From Streptoalloteichus hindustanus (GTDB lineage Bacteria > Actinomycetota > Actinomycetes > Mycobacteriales > Pseudonocardiaceae), in NCBI RefSeq assembly GCF_900129375.1, contig NZ_FQVN01000006.1, positions 62,001-126,000 on the forward strand: DNA of 64,000 bases, read 5' to 3'. The translations under genes were made by a program, and so were the position numbers. This document shows, in pieces, positions 1 to 8,989 of the stretch. Each line of letters opens with the position of its first letter. The first letter of the stretch is position 1. Under the pieces are notes generated by a model. It saw only the letters and a program-made list of their open reading frames with translations, was not told the origin of the DNA and did no database searches.

Positions 1-455
1 CGCGGCTCGTCGGCCGCGACGAACTGCGGCAGCAGGGTGAGGAACAACAGCGCGATCTTGGGGTTGAGCAGGTTGTTCAGCACTCCCTGGCGGAACGCCG
101 CCCCGCGCGTGACCGGCTCGCCCGCCTCCGCCGCGACCTCCGGCGCTGGCGCGGAACCGGCCCCGATCCCGCGCCTGGCGTGCCAGAGCGCGGTCACCCC
201 GAGGTAGACGAGGTAGGCCGCGCCCGCCAGTTTCACCACCGTGTAGGCGGTGGCCGAGGCGGCGAGCAGCGCGGAGAGCCCGAGGACCGCCGCGGCGGCG
301 TGCGCCGCGATGCCCGTGCAGCAACCGAGTCCGGTCCACCAGGCGAGGCTCGCCCCGCCGCGCATCCCGTTGCGCAGCACGATCGCCCAGTCCGGTCCGG
401 GCGTGACGGTGAGGACGGCGACGACGAGCAGGAAGGGGAGGATCAGTTCGGGCAT
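1..455 (-). CDS. LysE/RhtB-family amino acid exporter (3' end outside window)
   Basis: The minus strand reads from an ATG at 455 to the window edge without a stop, about 151 codons, so the C-terminus is missing. The start MPELILPFLLVVAVLTVTPG gives a hydrophobic first helix ending in the TPGPD motif typical of LysE/RhtB exporters. It is followed by further hydrophobic segments (AAHAAAAVLGLSALL; YTVVKLAGAAYLVYLG) and the family signature FRQGVLNNLLNPKIALLF near residue 130. Family members are usually about 205-210 residues with six membrane helices and export amino acids or homoserine lactones by proton antiport. The substrate cannot be read from sequence. It diverges from the crotonase gene at 520, leaving about 64 bp for both promoters. 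Confidence 0.85.
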   Translation of the reverse strand, partial: MPELILPFLLVVAVLTVTPGPDWAIVLRNGMRGGASLAWWTGLGCCTGIAAHAAAAVLGLSALLAASATAYTVVKLAGAAYLVYLGVTALWHARRGIGAGSAPAPEVAAEAGEPVTRGAAFRQGVLNNLLNPKIALLFLTLLPQFVAADEP

Positions 456-519
456 TTAGCCATGCTAAGAGCTTTTCGGCGCCAGACAAGGGCCGCACAA
501 GGGGCGTACCGTCGCGACG

Positions 520-1293
520 GTGAGCGACTACCAGCACATTCTCGTCTCCCGCGAGGCCGGCGTCGTGCGGGTCACCATGAACCGGCCGGAGCGGCGCAAC
601 GCGTTGTCGGCCGCGATGCTCACCGAGTTGCGGGCGGCGTTCGAGGAGATCGCCGCGACCGACGCCAGCGGCGTGGTGCTGGCCGGCAACGGCCCGGTCT
701 TCTCCGCCGGCCACGACTTCGCCGACGTGGTCGCCAGGAACGCCGACGAGGTGCGGGAACTGCTCGCGCTCTGCACCGATCTGATGCGCGCCATCCAGTT
801 CGCGCCCCAGGTCGTCGTCGCGAGGGTGCACGGCCTGGCCACCGCGGCCGGCTGTCAGCTCGTGGCCTCCTGCGACCTCGCGGTCGCCGCCGAGTCCGCC
901 GGTTTCGCCCTGCCCGGCGGCAAGGGCGGCTGGTTCTGCCACACCCCGGCGGTGCCGGTGGCACGGGCGATCGGGCGCAAGCGGCTGATGGAGATGGCGT
1001 TGACCGGCGACGTCGTCGACGCCGCGACGGCGGGCGAGTGGGGACTGGTGAACCGGGTCGTCCCGGACGCCGGGCTGGACACCGCGGTGGACGAGTTGCT
1101 CGCCCGCGCCACCAGGGGCAGCCGGGACAGCAAGGCGATGGGCAAGGCCACGCTCTACTCGCAGCTCGACCGGCCGGAAACCGACGCCTACGAGATCGCG
1201 GTCCAGGTCATGGCGGCGACCTCGCAGTCGCCGGCGGCCAAGGAGGGCATGACGGCGTTCCTGGAGAAGCGGCCCCCGGTCTGGCCCGACTAG
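520..1293 (+). CDS. Crotonase-fold protein, ECHDC3-like, without catalytic glutamates
   Basis: A 257-residue enoyl-CoA hydratase/isomerase superfamily protein with a GTG start; the Shine-Dalgarno is weak (GGGG about 14 nt upstream). The N-terminal VTMNRPERRNALS and the oxyanion-hole segments FSAGHDF (about 61-67) and AAGCQLVASCDLA (about 109-121) are clear. In true hydratases one catalytic Glu lies in a GCEL motif and the other in FGxPE; here they read GCQL (Gln113) and LPGG (Gly133). The following WFCHTP resembles the ECHDC3 subgroup (GLFCSTP). So the CoA-binding fold is kept but classical syn-hydration looks unlikely; a decarboxylase, isomerase, thioesterase or non-catalytic role is possible. 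It stands alone before gabD2 on the same strand, with an inverted repeat between. Confidence 0.85.
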   Translation: MSDYQHILVSREAGVVRVTMNRPERRNALSAAMLTELRAAFEEIAATDASGVVLAGNGPVFSAGHDFADVVARNADEVRELLALCTDLMRAIQFAPQVVVARVHGLATAAGCQLVASCDLAVAAESAGFALPGGKGGWFCHTPAVPVARAIGRKRLMEMALTGDVVDAATAGEWGLVNRVVPDAGLDTAVDELLARATRGSRDSKAMGKATLYSQLDRPETDAYEIAVQVMAATSQSPAAKEGMTAFLEKRPPVWPD

Positions 1294-1417
1294 CAGCGCG
1301 CCCGCGCCGCGCGCCGTTGCCGCCCGCCCTCGCCGAGCGGGAACGCCGATCGGGATCGCCAACCGGACCGGCCGCCCGGTTCCGGGGCTCCCGCGAACCC
1401 CGCCGCGCCGGCACAAT

Positions 1418-1443
1418 CCCTTAACGGAACGAAGCGTTAACGG
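1418..1443. promoter_or_regulatory. Inverted repeat, candidate operator of the gabD2-like gene
   Basis: Arms CCCTTAACG (1418-1426) and CGTTAACGG (1435-1443) are inverted repeats with one mismatch in nine and an 8 bp spacer. The site lies 33 bp upstream of the preferred ATG at 1476, where a repressor operator would be expected, and it would partly collide with the alternative start at 1446. The cognate regulator is unknown. Confidence 0.5.
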
Positions 1444-1475
1444 AAATGGTCGGCACCGGCGAACGGAGCGCGCGG

Positions 1476-3023
1476 ATGGACGAGACGAACCTCCCGGCTG
1501 ACCGGGCACGCCACCTGCTGCGCCGGGTGGTCGCCAGCGGCGCCAGCGAGCCCGCCGTCGCGCCGTTCACCGGTCGGCCGTTCACCGACCTGCCCCAGTC
1601 CACGCCGGAGGACGTGGCCACCGCCCTCGGGCGCGCGGCCGAGGCCCAGCGCGCCTGGGCGGACGTCCCGGTCCGGGACCGCGCGGCGGTGCTGCTCCGG
1701 TTCCACGACCTGGTGCTGCGGTGCCAGGACGAGATCCTGGACCTGCTCCAGCTGGAGACCGGCAAGGCCCGGTGGCACGCCTACGAGGAGATCGCCATCG
1801 CGGCGATCAACGCCCGCTACTACGGCCGGCGCGCCCCCGGGCTGCTGGCCCGCCGCCGGCGGGGCGGGGTGATCCCCGGGCTCACCTCCGCGCGGGAACT
1901 GCGCCACCCCAAGGGCGTCGTCGGCCTGGTCTCGCCGTGGAACTACCCGGTGGCGCTGGGCGTCTCGGACGGTCTGGCCGCGCTCGTCGCCGGCAACGCG
2001 CTGGTGCACAAGCCGGACAACCAGGGCGCGCTCGCCGTGCTCCGCTGCGTCGACCTGCTGCACGAGGCCGGCCTGCCCGAGGGGCTGTGGCAGGTGGTGC
2101 TCGGCGACGGGCCGACCGTCGGCGGCGCGGTCGTCGACAGCGCCGACTACGTCTGCTTCACCGGCTCGACCCGCACCGGGCGCACCGTCGGCCGACGGGC
2201 CGGCGAGCGCCTGGTCGGCTGTTCGCTCGAACTGGGCGGCAAGAACGCGATGCTCGTGCTCGACGACGCCGACGTGAACCGGGCGGCCGAGGGCGCGGTG
2301 CGGGCCTGCTTCTCCTCCGCCGGCCAGCTCTGCGTCTCGATCGAACGGATCTACGTGGACCGGCGCGTCCACGACGTGTTCGTCGCGGCGTTCCTGCGCC
2401 GGGTCCGCGCGATGCGGCTCGCCCCCGGCACGGACTGGTCGGTGGACATGGGCTCGCTGGTGTCCCAGCGGCAGCTCGACGCGGTCCGGGCGCACGTGGA
2501 CGACGCCGTCGACAAGGGAGCGCGGGTCCTCGCCGGGGGTCGGCACCGGCCCGACCTCGGCCCGTACTTCTTCGAGCCGACCGTGCTCGCCGACGTGACG
2601 CCGGACATGGCGTGCTTCGCGGACGAGACCTTCGGCCCCGTGGTCGCGATCCACCCCTTCGACCACCTGGAGGAGGCGGTCGCCGCCGCCAACGCCACGC
2701 CGTACGGGCTGAACGCCAGCGTGTGGAGCCGGGACCGGTGCCGGGGCGCCCGCGTCGCGGCCCGGCTGCGCGCGGGGTCGGTCAACGTCAACGAGGGTTA
2801 CGCCGCCAGCTACGGCAGTGTGGACGTGCCGATGGGCGGTGTGGGAGCCTCCGGGGTGGGTCGCCGGCACGGCGCGGACGGCCTCCTCCGGTTCACCGAG
2901 GCGCAGGCCGTCGTGACGCAGCACGTGATGGGACTGGGCCGTCCGCCCGGGGTGAGCTACCCCCTCCTGGCCAGGGGCTACACCCTGATGTTGCGGGCCC
3001 TCCGCCGGATCGGCAGGGCGTGA
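1476..3023 (+). CDS. gabD2: Succinic semialdehyde dehydrogenase (GabD2-like)
   Basis: An NAD(P)-dependent aldehyde dehydrogenase of about 515 residues. SPWNYPVALGVSD and LVHKPD form the cofactor-binding region, ELGGKNAML contains the general-base Glu (about 252), and SAGQLCVSIERIY holds the catalytic Cys (about 286). The ETFGPVVAI and SGVGRRHG motifs follow near the C-terminus. These match the GabD2 group (succinic semialdehyde to succinate, GABA shunt) better than betaine-aldehyde types. An ATG at 1446 is in frame, but 1476 has GGAGCG upstream and clears the inverted repeat, so I prefer it. The tail LMLRALRRIGRA is hydrophobic-basic, similar to the second dehydrogenase at 39 kb. The physiological aldehyde is inferred from family only. 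Confidence 0.85.
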   Translation: MDETNLPADRARHLLRRVVASGASEPAVAPFTGRPFTDLPQSTPEDVATALGRAAEAQRAWADVPVRDRAAVLLRFHDLVLRCQDEILDLLQLETGKARWHAYEEIAIAAINARYYGRRAPGLLARRRRGGVIPGLTSARELRHPKGVVGLVSPWNYPVALGVSDGLAALVAGNALVHKPDNQGALAVLRCVDLLHEAGLPEGLWQVVLGDGPTVGGAVVDSADYVCFTGSTRTGRTVGRRAGERLVGCSLELGGKNAMLVLDDADVNRAAEGAVRACFSSAGQLCVSIERIYVDRRVHDVFVAAFLRRVRAMRLAPGTDWSVDMGSLVSQRQLDAVRAHVDDAVDKGARVLAGGRHRPDLGPYFFEPTVLADVTPDMACFADETFGPVVAIHPFDHLEEAVAAANATPYGLNASVWSRDRCRGARVAARLRAGSVNVNEGYAASYGSVDVPMGGVGASGVGRRHGADGLLRFTEAQAVVTQHVMGLGRPPGVSYPLLARGYTLMLRALRRIGRA

Positions 3024-3130
3024 CCGGGCTGTCATCCGACCCGGACCGATGAACGGCTGTTACACAACTGTCGGTTCGCCGCGAAACACCCGGCTTACCT
3101 TCGTCGCCACTCGACGGAAGGGGAAGCAGG

Positions 3131-3721
3131 GTGAACTTCGGGGAGTTCGTGGCGTCCCGCCGGGAGGCGTTGGTGCGCCGCGCGTGGACGATGACCGGCA
3201 ACCGCGCGGACGCGGAGGACCTGGTCCAGACGGCGTTGACCAACACCTTCGCCGCGTGGGACCGCCTCCGCGAGCCCGCGGCGGCCGACGCCTACGTCCA
3301 GCGCGCGATCACGAACACGTTCACCTCGTGGCTGCGTCGCAAGGCCCGTCGGCACCAGGAGCTCCCGACCGCCGAGCTGCCCGAGCGCCCCGACGAGTGG
3401 GACACGCAGGCGGAGGTGGTGGCGCGCGACGAGTTCGACCGGTCGCTGGTGACGCTCCGCGCCGCGCTCGGCTCCCTGACACCGCGTCAGCGCAGCGCGG
3501 TGCTGCTCCGGTACGTCGACGGGCGGACCGAGGCGGAGACCGCGAGGATGCTGGGCTGTTCGGTGGGTACCGTGAAGAGCACGGTGTGCCGGGCGCTGGC
3601 CAGGATGCGGAACCTGCCCGCGGTGCTCGCGATGCGGGTGGAGAACGGGATCGCCGTGCCGGAGCCGAGCCCGGTCCCCGCCCCGCCCGCGCTGGCGGAG
3701 CGGGGGCTGCTCGCCGCGTGA
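3131..3721 (+). CDS. sigE: ECF RNA polymerase sigma factor, SigE family
   Basis: A 196-residue sigma factor with a GTG start and GGAAGGGGAAG upstream. Region 2 spans about residues 1-80 (FVASRREALVRRAW; NRADAEDLVQTALTNTF), and region 4 lies near 110-165 (LTPRQRSAVLLRYVDGRTEAETARMLGCS with SVGTVKSTVCRALARM as the helix-turn-helix). There is no obvious anti-sigma gene; instead, two lipoproteins and a two-component system follow on the same strand. This reproduces the sigE-cseA-cseB-cseC layout of Streptomyces coelicolor, where CseC senses cell-envelope stress, CseB activates sigE transcription and CseA is an extracytoplasmic lipoprotein modulator. The family and operon assignment is strong; the regulon is inferred. 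Confidence 0.9.
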   Translation: MNFGEFVASRREALVRRAWTMTGNRADAEDLVQTALTNTFAAWDRLREPAAADAYVQRAITNTFTSWLRRKARRHQELPTAELPERPDEWDTQAEVVARDEFDRSLVTLRAALGSLTPRQRSAVLLRYVDGRTEAETARMLGCSVGTVKSTVCRALARMRNLPAVLAMRVENGIAVPEPSPVPAPPALAERGLLAA

Positions 3722-3779
3722 GCGGGGGACGGCGGGTGTCCCGGCGCCAGGGCACGAACGGGACGGGAGAGCCGGGAGA

Positions 3780-4463
3780 GTGCGTGGGGTTCGCGGTGGC
3801 GTCGTCGCCGCCGTGGTGGTGGCGGCGGGACTGGGCGTGGCGGTCGCGATGACCGGCTGCACGCCGGCCCCGGCGCTGCGGGTGGAGGGGAGCGCCCCGT
3901 CCTCCTCCGCCGCGCGGCCGTCGGCGGTGTCGCTGGACCCCACCGACATCCGCACGGTCGACCTGCGCAGCGTCATCCTCGCCGACCCCGGGGTCGGCCC
4001 CCTGGTCAAGCAGGCGGTGCTCACCTGCCACACCTGCGGGCAGGAGAACCCGACCTACGTGGACCTCACCGGAGACCACGTGGAGGACGTCGTCGTCGTG
4101 ATCCGGCAGCCGGAGCGCAAGGACGTCGCGGCCCTGTTCGTCTACAGCTTCCAGCGGGGCGAGATCCGGCAGATCTTCTCCTTCTACGGCAACGAGGACA
4201 TCTCGGCCAGGGAGAGCGGCGGCGACCTGGTGGTGCGGCACCGGTCGGGCGCGGAGGTCGTGCGCGCGCGGTGGGACGGCGTCCTCCTGTCGGTCGTGGA
4301 GAGCTCGGACGGGCGCCTGCGCCCGACCGGGCCGGCGTCGACCGCGCCGGGGCCGGTCGGGCCGGGGCCGACCGCGCCGGGGCCGGTCGGGCCGGGGCCG
4401 TCGGCGAGCGCGCCCCCGTCCTCCTCGGCGAAGGGGCCCACGGTGAAGGGGCCGAGCCGGTGA
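3780..4463 (+). CDS. cseA: CseA-like lipoprotein, first copy
   Basis: A 227-residue putative lipoprotein with a GTG start and GGGAGA upstream. It has a hydrophobic signal peptide (VVAAVVVAAGLGVAVA) and an AMTGC lipobox (Cys27). The mature domain has a CHTC pair (about residues 81-84) and YVDLTGDHVEDV, an Asp-rich FG-GAP/VCBS-like turn, followed by VYSFQRGEIRQIFSF. The C-terminal 50 residues are Pro/Gly/Ala repeats (APGPVGPGPT), likely disordered and envelope-spanning. Its stop overlaps the GTG of the next gene (GTGA), and that gene encodes a clear paralogue. In Streptomyces a single cseA occupies this slot; CseA there dampens the CseC-CseB-SigE response. Homology to CseA rests on position and type, not on alignment. 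Confidence 0.75.
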   Translation: MRGVRGGVVAAVVVAAGLGVAVAMTGCTPAPALRVEGSAPSSSAARPSAVSLDPTDIRTVDLRSVILADPGVGPLVKQAVLTCHTCGQENPTYVDLTGDHVEDVVVVIRQPERKDVAALFVYSFQRGEIRQIFSFYGNEDISARESGGDLVVRHRSGAEVVRARWDGVLLSVVESSDGRLRPTGPASTAPGPVGPGPTAPGPVGPGPSASAPPSSSAKGPTVKGPSR

Positions 4464-5091
4464 CGCGCGCGCTGACCGCGCTCGTGGTCGTGGTGGCGGT
4501 CGGCTCGCTCGTCGGCTGCGCGCGGCAGACGGCCCTGCACGTCGAGGGGGCCGCGCCCAGCCCGGTCGGCAGGACGACCGCGCCGGCGGTCCCCGCGCCG
4601 CTGTCGGGCCAGCCGGCCCCGGACAGCGTGCACGACATCGACCTGCGGAGCACGGTGCTGGCGGACACCGCGGTTTCCCAGCACGTCAAGGACTTCCTCA
4701 CCCGGTGCGACGACTGCGGCCTGCAGAGTCCGTCCTATGTGGACCTGACGGGGGACGGGCGGGACGACGTGATCGCCCAGGTGGCCTCCGGCGCCGAGGA
4801 CACCGGCGGCGAGATGGCGTACTACGTCTACAGTCTGCAGGGCGGCGCGGTCCGGCAGATCTTCGGCGTCACCGGGACGAGCGCGATGGAGGTGTGGCCG
4901 GACAACGGCGACCTGATGCTGTGGCGCGCGATCTACTCGCCCGGCGACCGGTACTGCTGCCCCTCGGGCGAGGAGACCGTCCGCTACGCCTGGGACGGGC
5001 GGCGGCTGGCCGAGGCGAAGCGGTACCCGGAGCGCCGACCGCCGACGCGGAGCAGACTTCCCACCGTCACCCCGATGCCGAAGGAGACCCG

Positions 5092-5095
<4 letters not shown>
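4460..5095 (+). CDS. CseA-like lipoprotein, second copy
   Basis: A 211-residue lipoprotein starting at the GTG that overlaps the preceding stop by four bases. The signal peptide TRALTALVVVVAVGS ends in the lipobox SLVGC (Cys20). It repeats the landmarks of the upstream gene: the IDLRSTVLAD segment, a CDDC pair, SYVDLTGDGRDDV, and VYSLQGGAVRQIFGV. It has an additional CCPSGEE segment and lacks the long Pro-Gly tail. This is a tandem duplication of the CseA-like gene that has diverged substantially. It is coupled by another GTGA overlap to cseB, so both lipoproteins should be made in step with the two-component system. Confidence 0.75.
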
Positions 5096-5775
<680 letters not shown>

Positions 5776-5779
5776 GGCG

Positions 5780-7018
5780 ATGCGACTGTGGGTCCGGCTC
5801 TCCGCGGCGATCGCCGGAACGGCCGCGTTCGGCGCGCTGACCCTGGGCTACGCGGTGCACGAGGCGACCGAGCAGAACCGGCTCGCCAACGGCCGGCAGC
5901 TCATCGACCAGCGCCTCCAGCTCGCCGCCGAGGCCTACGTCGAGCAGGGCGGGACCCCGTTCGGCGTGACGGTCGAGGACCCCGGCGTGCCGAGGGAGCT
6001 GGTGGAGTCCGCCCGCTCCGGCCACCGGGCCACCTACCTCCAGGAGACCGACGACGGGCCGCTGCTGTGGGCCGCCACCGTGGTCGACGGCGAGCTGCTC
6101 TCGGTGCGGTCCTCCTACCAGGCCGAGCGGGACGCGCTGCGGGAGCTGGACCAGACGCTGGTCCTGGCCGGCGTGATCACCGTCGGCGGAGCGAGCCTGC
6201 TCGGCGTGCTGCTGGCGGTGGGCATGTCCCGGCGGCTCGGGGCCGCCGCGCGCACGGCGCGGCGCATCGCCGCCGGCGAGCTGGACGCGCGGGTCCGCGA
6301 CACCATCGGCACCCGGGGCCGGGACGAGGTGGCGGAGCTGGGCAACGCGATCGACGCGATGGCCGCCGCGCTGCACGACCGGCTGGAGGCCGAGCGCCGG
6401 GTGACGGCGGACATCGCGCACGAGCTGCGCACCCCGGTCACCGGCCTGGTCACGGCGGCCGAGCTGCTGCCGCCGGGGCGGCCGACGGAGCTGGTCCGGG
6501 ACCGGGTGACGGTCATGCGGCGGCTGGTCGAGGACGTGCTGGAGGTGGCCAGGCTGGACGCGGGGGCGGAGTCGGTCGAGGCCGAGGAGGTGCTGCTGAG
6601 CGAGGTGGCGCGCGGCGCGGTGGCCGAGTCCGGCGACGACGGCGAGCCGGCCCCCGCGCTCACCGTCGAGCGGGATGCCTTGGTGAGCACCGATCCCCGC
6701 CGGGTGCGGCGGATTCTCACCAACCTGCTCGTCAACGCGCGTCGGCACGGCGCGCCGCCGGTCGAGGTGCGGGTCGTCGGCGCGACGGTGGAGGTGCGCG
6801 ACCACGGGCCGGGGTTCCCCGAGGAGCTGTTGGAGCTGGGGCCGCAGCGGTTCCGCACCGGCGCGCGGGAGCGGGGGCGGGGGCACGGGCTGGGGCTGAC
6901 GATCGCGAGCGGGCAGGCCGCGGTGCTCGGCGCGCGGCTCACCCTCGGCAACGCGCCCGACGGCGGGGGACTGGCGGTGCTCGACCTCCAGCCCCGCGCG
7001 GCGGAGCGGTCCCCGTGA
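5780..7018 (+). CDS. cseC: Sensor histidine kinase (CseC-like)
   Basis: A 412-residue membrane kinase. Two membrane segments (about 7-26 and 127-149) flank a short extracytoplasmic sensor of about 100 residues. A HAMP region (about 150-203) leads to the H-box DIAHELRTPVTG with His214. The N-box is NLLVNARRHG, and the nucleotide-binding glycines are DHGPGF and GHGLGL. Length and layout fit CseC, which responds to cell-wall damage. The start codon is ATG four bases after the cseB stop, so the two are co-translated. The terminal gene of the operon is followed by a four-unit 14 bp repeat rather than an obvious hairpin. Confidence 0.9.
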   Translation: MRLWVRLSAAIAGTAAFGALTLGYAVHEATEQNRLANGRQLIDQRLQLAAEAYVEQGGTPFGVTVEDPGVPRELVESARSGHRATYLQETDDGPLLWAATVVDGELLSVRSSYQAERDALRELDQTLVLAGVITVGGASLLGVLLAVGMSRRLGAAARTARRIAAGELDARVRDTIGTRGRDEVAELGNAIDAMAAALHDRLEAERRVTADIAHELRTPVTGLVTAAELLPPGRPTELVRDRVTVMRRLVEDVLEVARLDAGAESVEAEEVLLSEVARGAVAESGDDGEPAPALTVERDALVSTDPRRVRRILTNLLVNARRHGAPPVEVRVVGATVEVRDHGPGFPEELLELGPQRFRTGARERGRGHGLGLTIASGQAAVLGARLTLGNAPDGGGLAVLDLQPRAAERSP

Positions 7019-7030
7019 GCTGGTGGCTCT

Positions 7031-7086
7031 GAGTCCTCGGCTGTGAGTCCTCGGCGGTGAGCCCTCGGCGGTGAGCCCTCGGTTGG
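7031..7086. repeat. Minisatellite, four 14 bp units
   Basis: Four consecutive 14 bp units follow the consensus gagYcctcggcggt, with one or a few changes each, directly after the cseC-like gene. It is one of four short intergenic tandem repeats in this window. No coding role is apparent. Confidence 0.8.
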
Positions 7087-7167
7087 GGGCCTGACGGTGC
7101 GTGGTCGGGCATCGCCTGCCCGGGGATGACTCGATGGGGGGTAGCCCGGGGTGTGGTACCCAACCGC

Positions 7168-7452
7168 ATGCGTCGACGCAGGGCCAGGGAGGCGCCGCTG
7201 TGGTGGGTCCGGGCGGTCAACGAGGCGGTCGCGCACGGCGTGCCCGACACCAGGCTCGGCCGGCCGGACGGGTGGCGGGTCGGCCAGCCGGGGACCTACC
7301 TCGCGGTGTGCGGCCGGCCGGTGCTGCCCGCGCCGTCCCACCTGAGCTCGTGGGTCCCCCGGTGCCGCCACTGCCGGGCGTGGGCCCGCCGGTGGGCGGA
7401 CCTGCCGTGGCCGCAGCTCCCCTGGCGCGAGCCCGACTTCGACGACGACTGA
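7168..7452 (+). CDS. Small Trp-rich hypothetical protein
   Basis: A 94-residue protein (in-frame ATG at 7126 and GTG at 7153 are alternatives; none has a strong Shine-Dalgarno). It is basic at the N-terminus (MRRRRAREAP), has WWVRAVNEAVAHGV, a CGRPVLPA segment and a CRHCRAWARRWADLPW stretch with a CxxC-type pair, and ends acidic (EPDFDDD). The Cys residues could bind a metal or form a disulfide. Codon usage and third-position GC fit a real gene. No family recognised. Confidence 0.55.
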   Translation: MRRRRAREAPLWWVRAVNEAVAHGVPDTRLGRPDGWRVGQPGTYLAVCGRPVLPAPSHLSSWVPRCRHCRAWARRWADLPWPQLPWREPDFDDD

Positions 7453-7513
7453 GGGCGCCGGCGGGGACGCTGGCAGGGGACGCCGACAGGTGGTCGCCAC
7501 GCGGTCGGGCGCG

Positions 7514-8521
7514 TCACCGGGCGATGAAGTCGTTCACCTGGATCGGTGCCGGCAGCAGGTTGTAGGCGCGCATCAGGTCGGCGACGCGTTGGATCTTCAC
7601 CGCGGTCAGGGTCGGCGGGTAGACGCCGGGGGCCATCAACGCCACGGTGCTGGGATCGATGCCCGCGTAGCTCGGCAACACCTTGGCCACCTCCGCCCGG
7701 TCGCCGGCCCGGTGCTGCGCCTCGGTCAGGGCCGCGCGGAACGCCGCGAGCGTCCGGGGGTTGCGCTCCGCGAACTTGCGGCCGCAGACGTAGCCTGACA
7801 GGGGCATGTCGGCGGTGGGGCCGGTGGCGGTGTCGGCGAAGAGCTGCGTGCCGGCGGAGATCTGCAGGCCGGTGAGGTACGGCTCGATCAGCCAGGCCGC
7901 GTCCACCTCGCCCCTGGTCATGGCCCCGCTCATCGCCTCGAACGGGAGGTGCGCCCACTGGATGTCGCCCGCCGCGACGCCGTGCGGGTGCAGCGCGGTG
8001 CTGGTGAGCAGCACACCGAGCCCCTTCGGGTTGTTCACCGCGATGCGGGGCTTCGGCCGGTCCCTTGGCTTGCGGTAGGTCGAGTCGCGCGGGGTCACCA
8101 GGCCGGTGGTCAGCGGTGCGGACTGGTACGCCTCGCCCACCAGCCGCAGGTCGCGGTTGCCCCCGTAGTTGGTGAACACCGACACCCAGCTGTCGAACAG
8201 CACGTCGACCGGACCGGCGTCGAGGTCGACCCGGTTCTCGCCGGTCAGGTCCATCGACACCAGGTCGAGGTGCAGCCCGTGCCTGGCGAAGATCCCGTCC
8301 CGGATGCCGAGGTGCAGCGCCGCCACGTCGGGCACCGGGAGCACCCCGACGCGCACGACGCCCTTCTCCGGGGGCGGCGGCGTCGACTGGCCCTCGGATC
8401 CCCGGCCGCCGCACGCGCCGAGCAGCCACGCCCCGGCGGCGACGCCACCGGCCAACAGGGTCCGACGGCTGGTCCGGCCCGGCGCCGGTCTCCGGGTGGC
8501 CGCGGTGTCGTTCCTGGTCAT
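7514..8521 (-). CDS. ABC transporter substrate-binding lipoprotein, NitT/TauT (NMT1) type
   Basis: A 335-residue exported protein. The N-terminus carries a twin-arginine-like SRRTLLAGG followed by a lipobox LLGAC (Cys37), then an acidic-proline linker and the fold starting VVRVGVLPVPDVAALHLGI. DGIFARHGLHLDLV and EVDAAWLIEPY are typical of the NMT1/THI5-like SsuA/TauA/NrtA binding proteins, which capture sulfonates, nitrate, pyrimidine precursors or similar small ligands. Start at 8521 is chosen because GAGGGCGGGA precedes it and it gives the signal peptide at the N-terminus. No permease or ATPase gene lies beside it, so it is an orphan or works with a distant transporter. The ligand is unknown. 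Confidence 0.8.
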   Translation of the reverse strand: MTRNDTAATRRPAPGRTSRRTLLAGGVAAGAWLLGACGGRGSEGQSTPPPPEKGVVRVGVLPVPDVAALHLGIRDGIFARHGLHLDLVSMDLTGENRVDLDAGPVDVLFDSWVSVFTNYGGNRDLRLVGEAYQSAPLTTGLVTPRDSTYRKPRDRPKPRIAVNNPKGLGVLLTSTALHPHGVAAGDIQWAHLPFEAMSGAMTRGEVDAAWLIEPYLTGLQISAGTQLFADTATGPTADMPLSGYVCGRKFAERNPRTLAAFRAALTEAQHRAGDRAEVAKVLPSYAGIDPSTVALMAPGVYPPTLTAVKIQRVADLMRAYNLLPAPIQVNDFIAR

Positions 8522-8989
8522 TTCCCGCCCTCTCGGAGGTGCGCCGCCTCCGCCGTTTTCCGCCCCTGGTTCCGGGACGCCGCCCGGGGGTGCCGAGGTT
8601 CGGCCCGGTCGTCCCCGCATTCCGTTTCCGGTCGTGGTCTCCGCAATGACCCGAAATGGTTCGACCAATTCGGACCGGCGATTTCCCGCTGGCCGGCGCC
8701 CTGTGGAGAACGGACGGTAGAGGACGGTCGGCGGTCGCGGAACCAACGAACGACGTGGGACGAACGGGGGAGTGCGAACGGAGCAGGAGGGCGAGCGGAT
8801 TCGGAAATGATCATTTTCGGGCGGCGGGCGACCGGCCGGCGCGACCGGTCGCCACCTCGCCAGGTCAACCGGGTCGCGCCTGCTGTCTGTTTCTCACTGA
8901 TGTTTCGCGCGGGCGGGTAATTTCACACGCGTCAGAGCGGTTCGGAACAGCTCTTCATGTGAAAGGTGAATACTGGCTGGAGGCGGGAA
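8522..8989. other. Gene-free spacer with a 12 bp palindrome
   Basis: This 468 bp spacer separates the end of the acyl-CoA ligase gene from the start of the binding-protein gene. It is less GC-rich than the surroundings. It contains the perfect palindrome AAATGATCATTT at 8806-8817 and presumably the promoter of the binding-protein gene. I see no convincing ORF and no clear terminator hairpin. Confidence 0.5.

Noticed and set aside
8806-8817. AAATGATCATTT as a Zur or Fur box
   Set aside because: It resembles zinc boxes superficially but the spacing of the half-sites does not match the consensus; it is recorded only as a palindrome.
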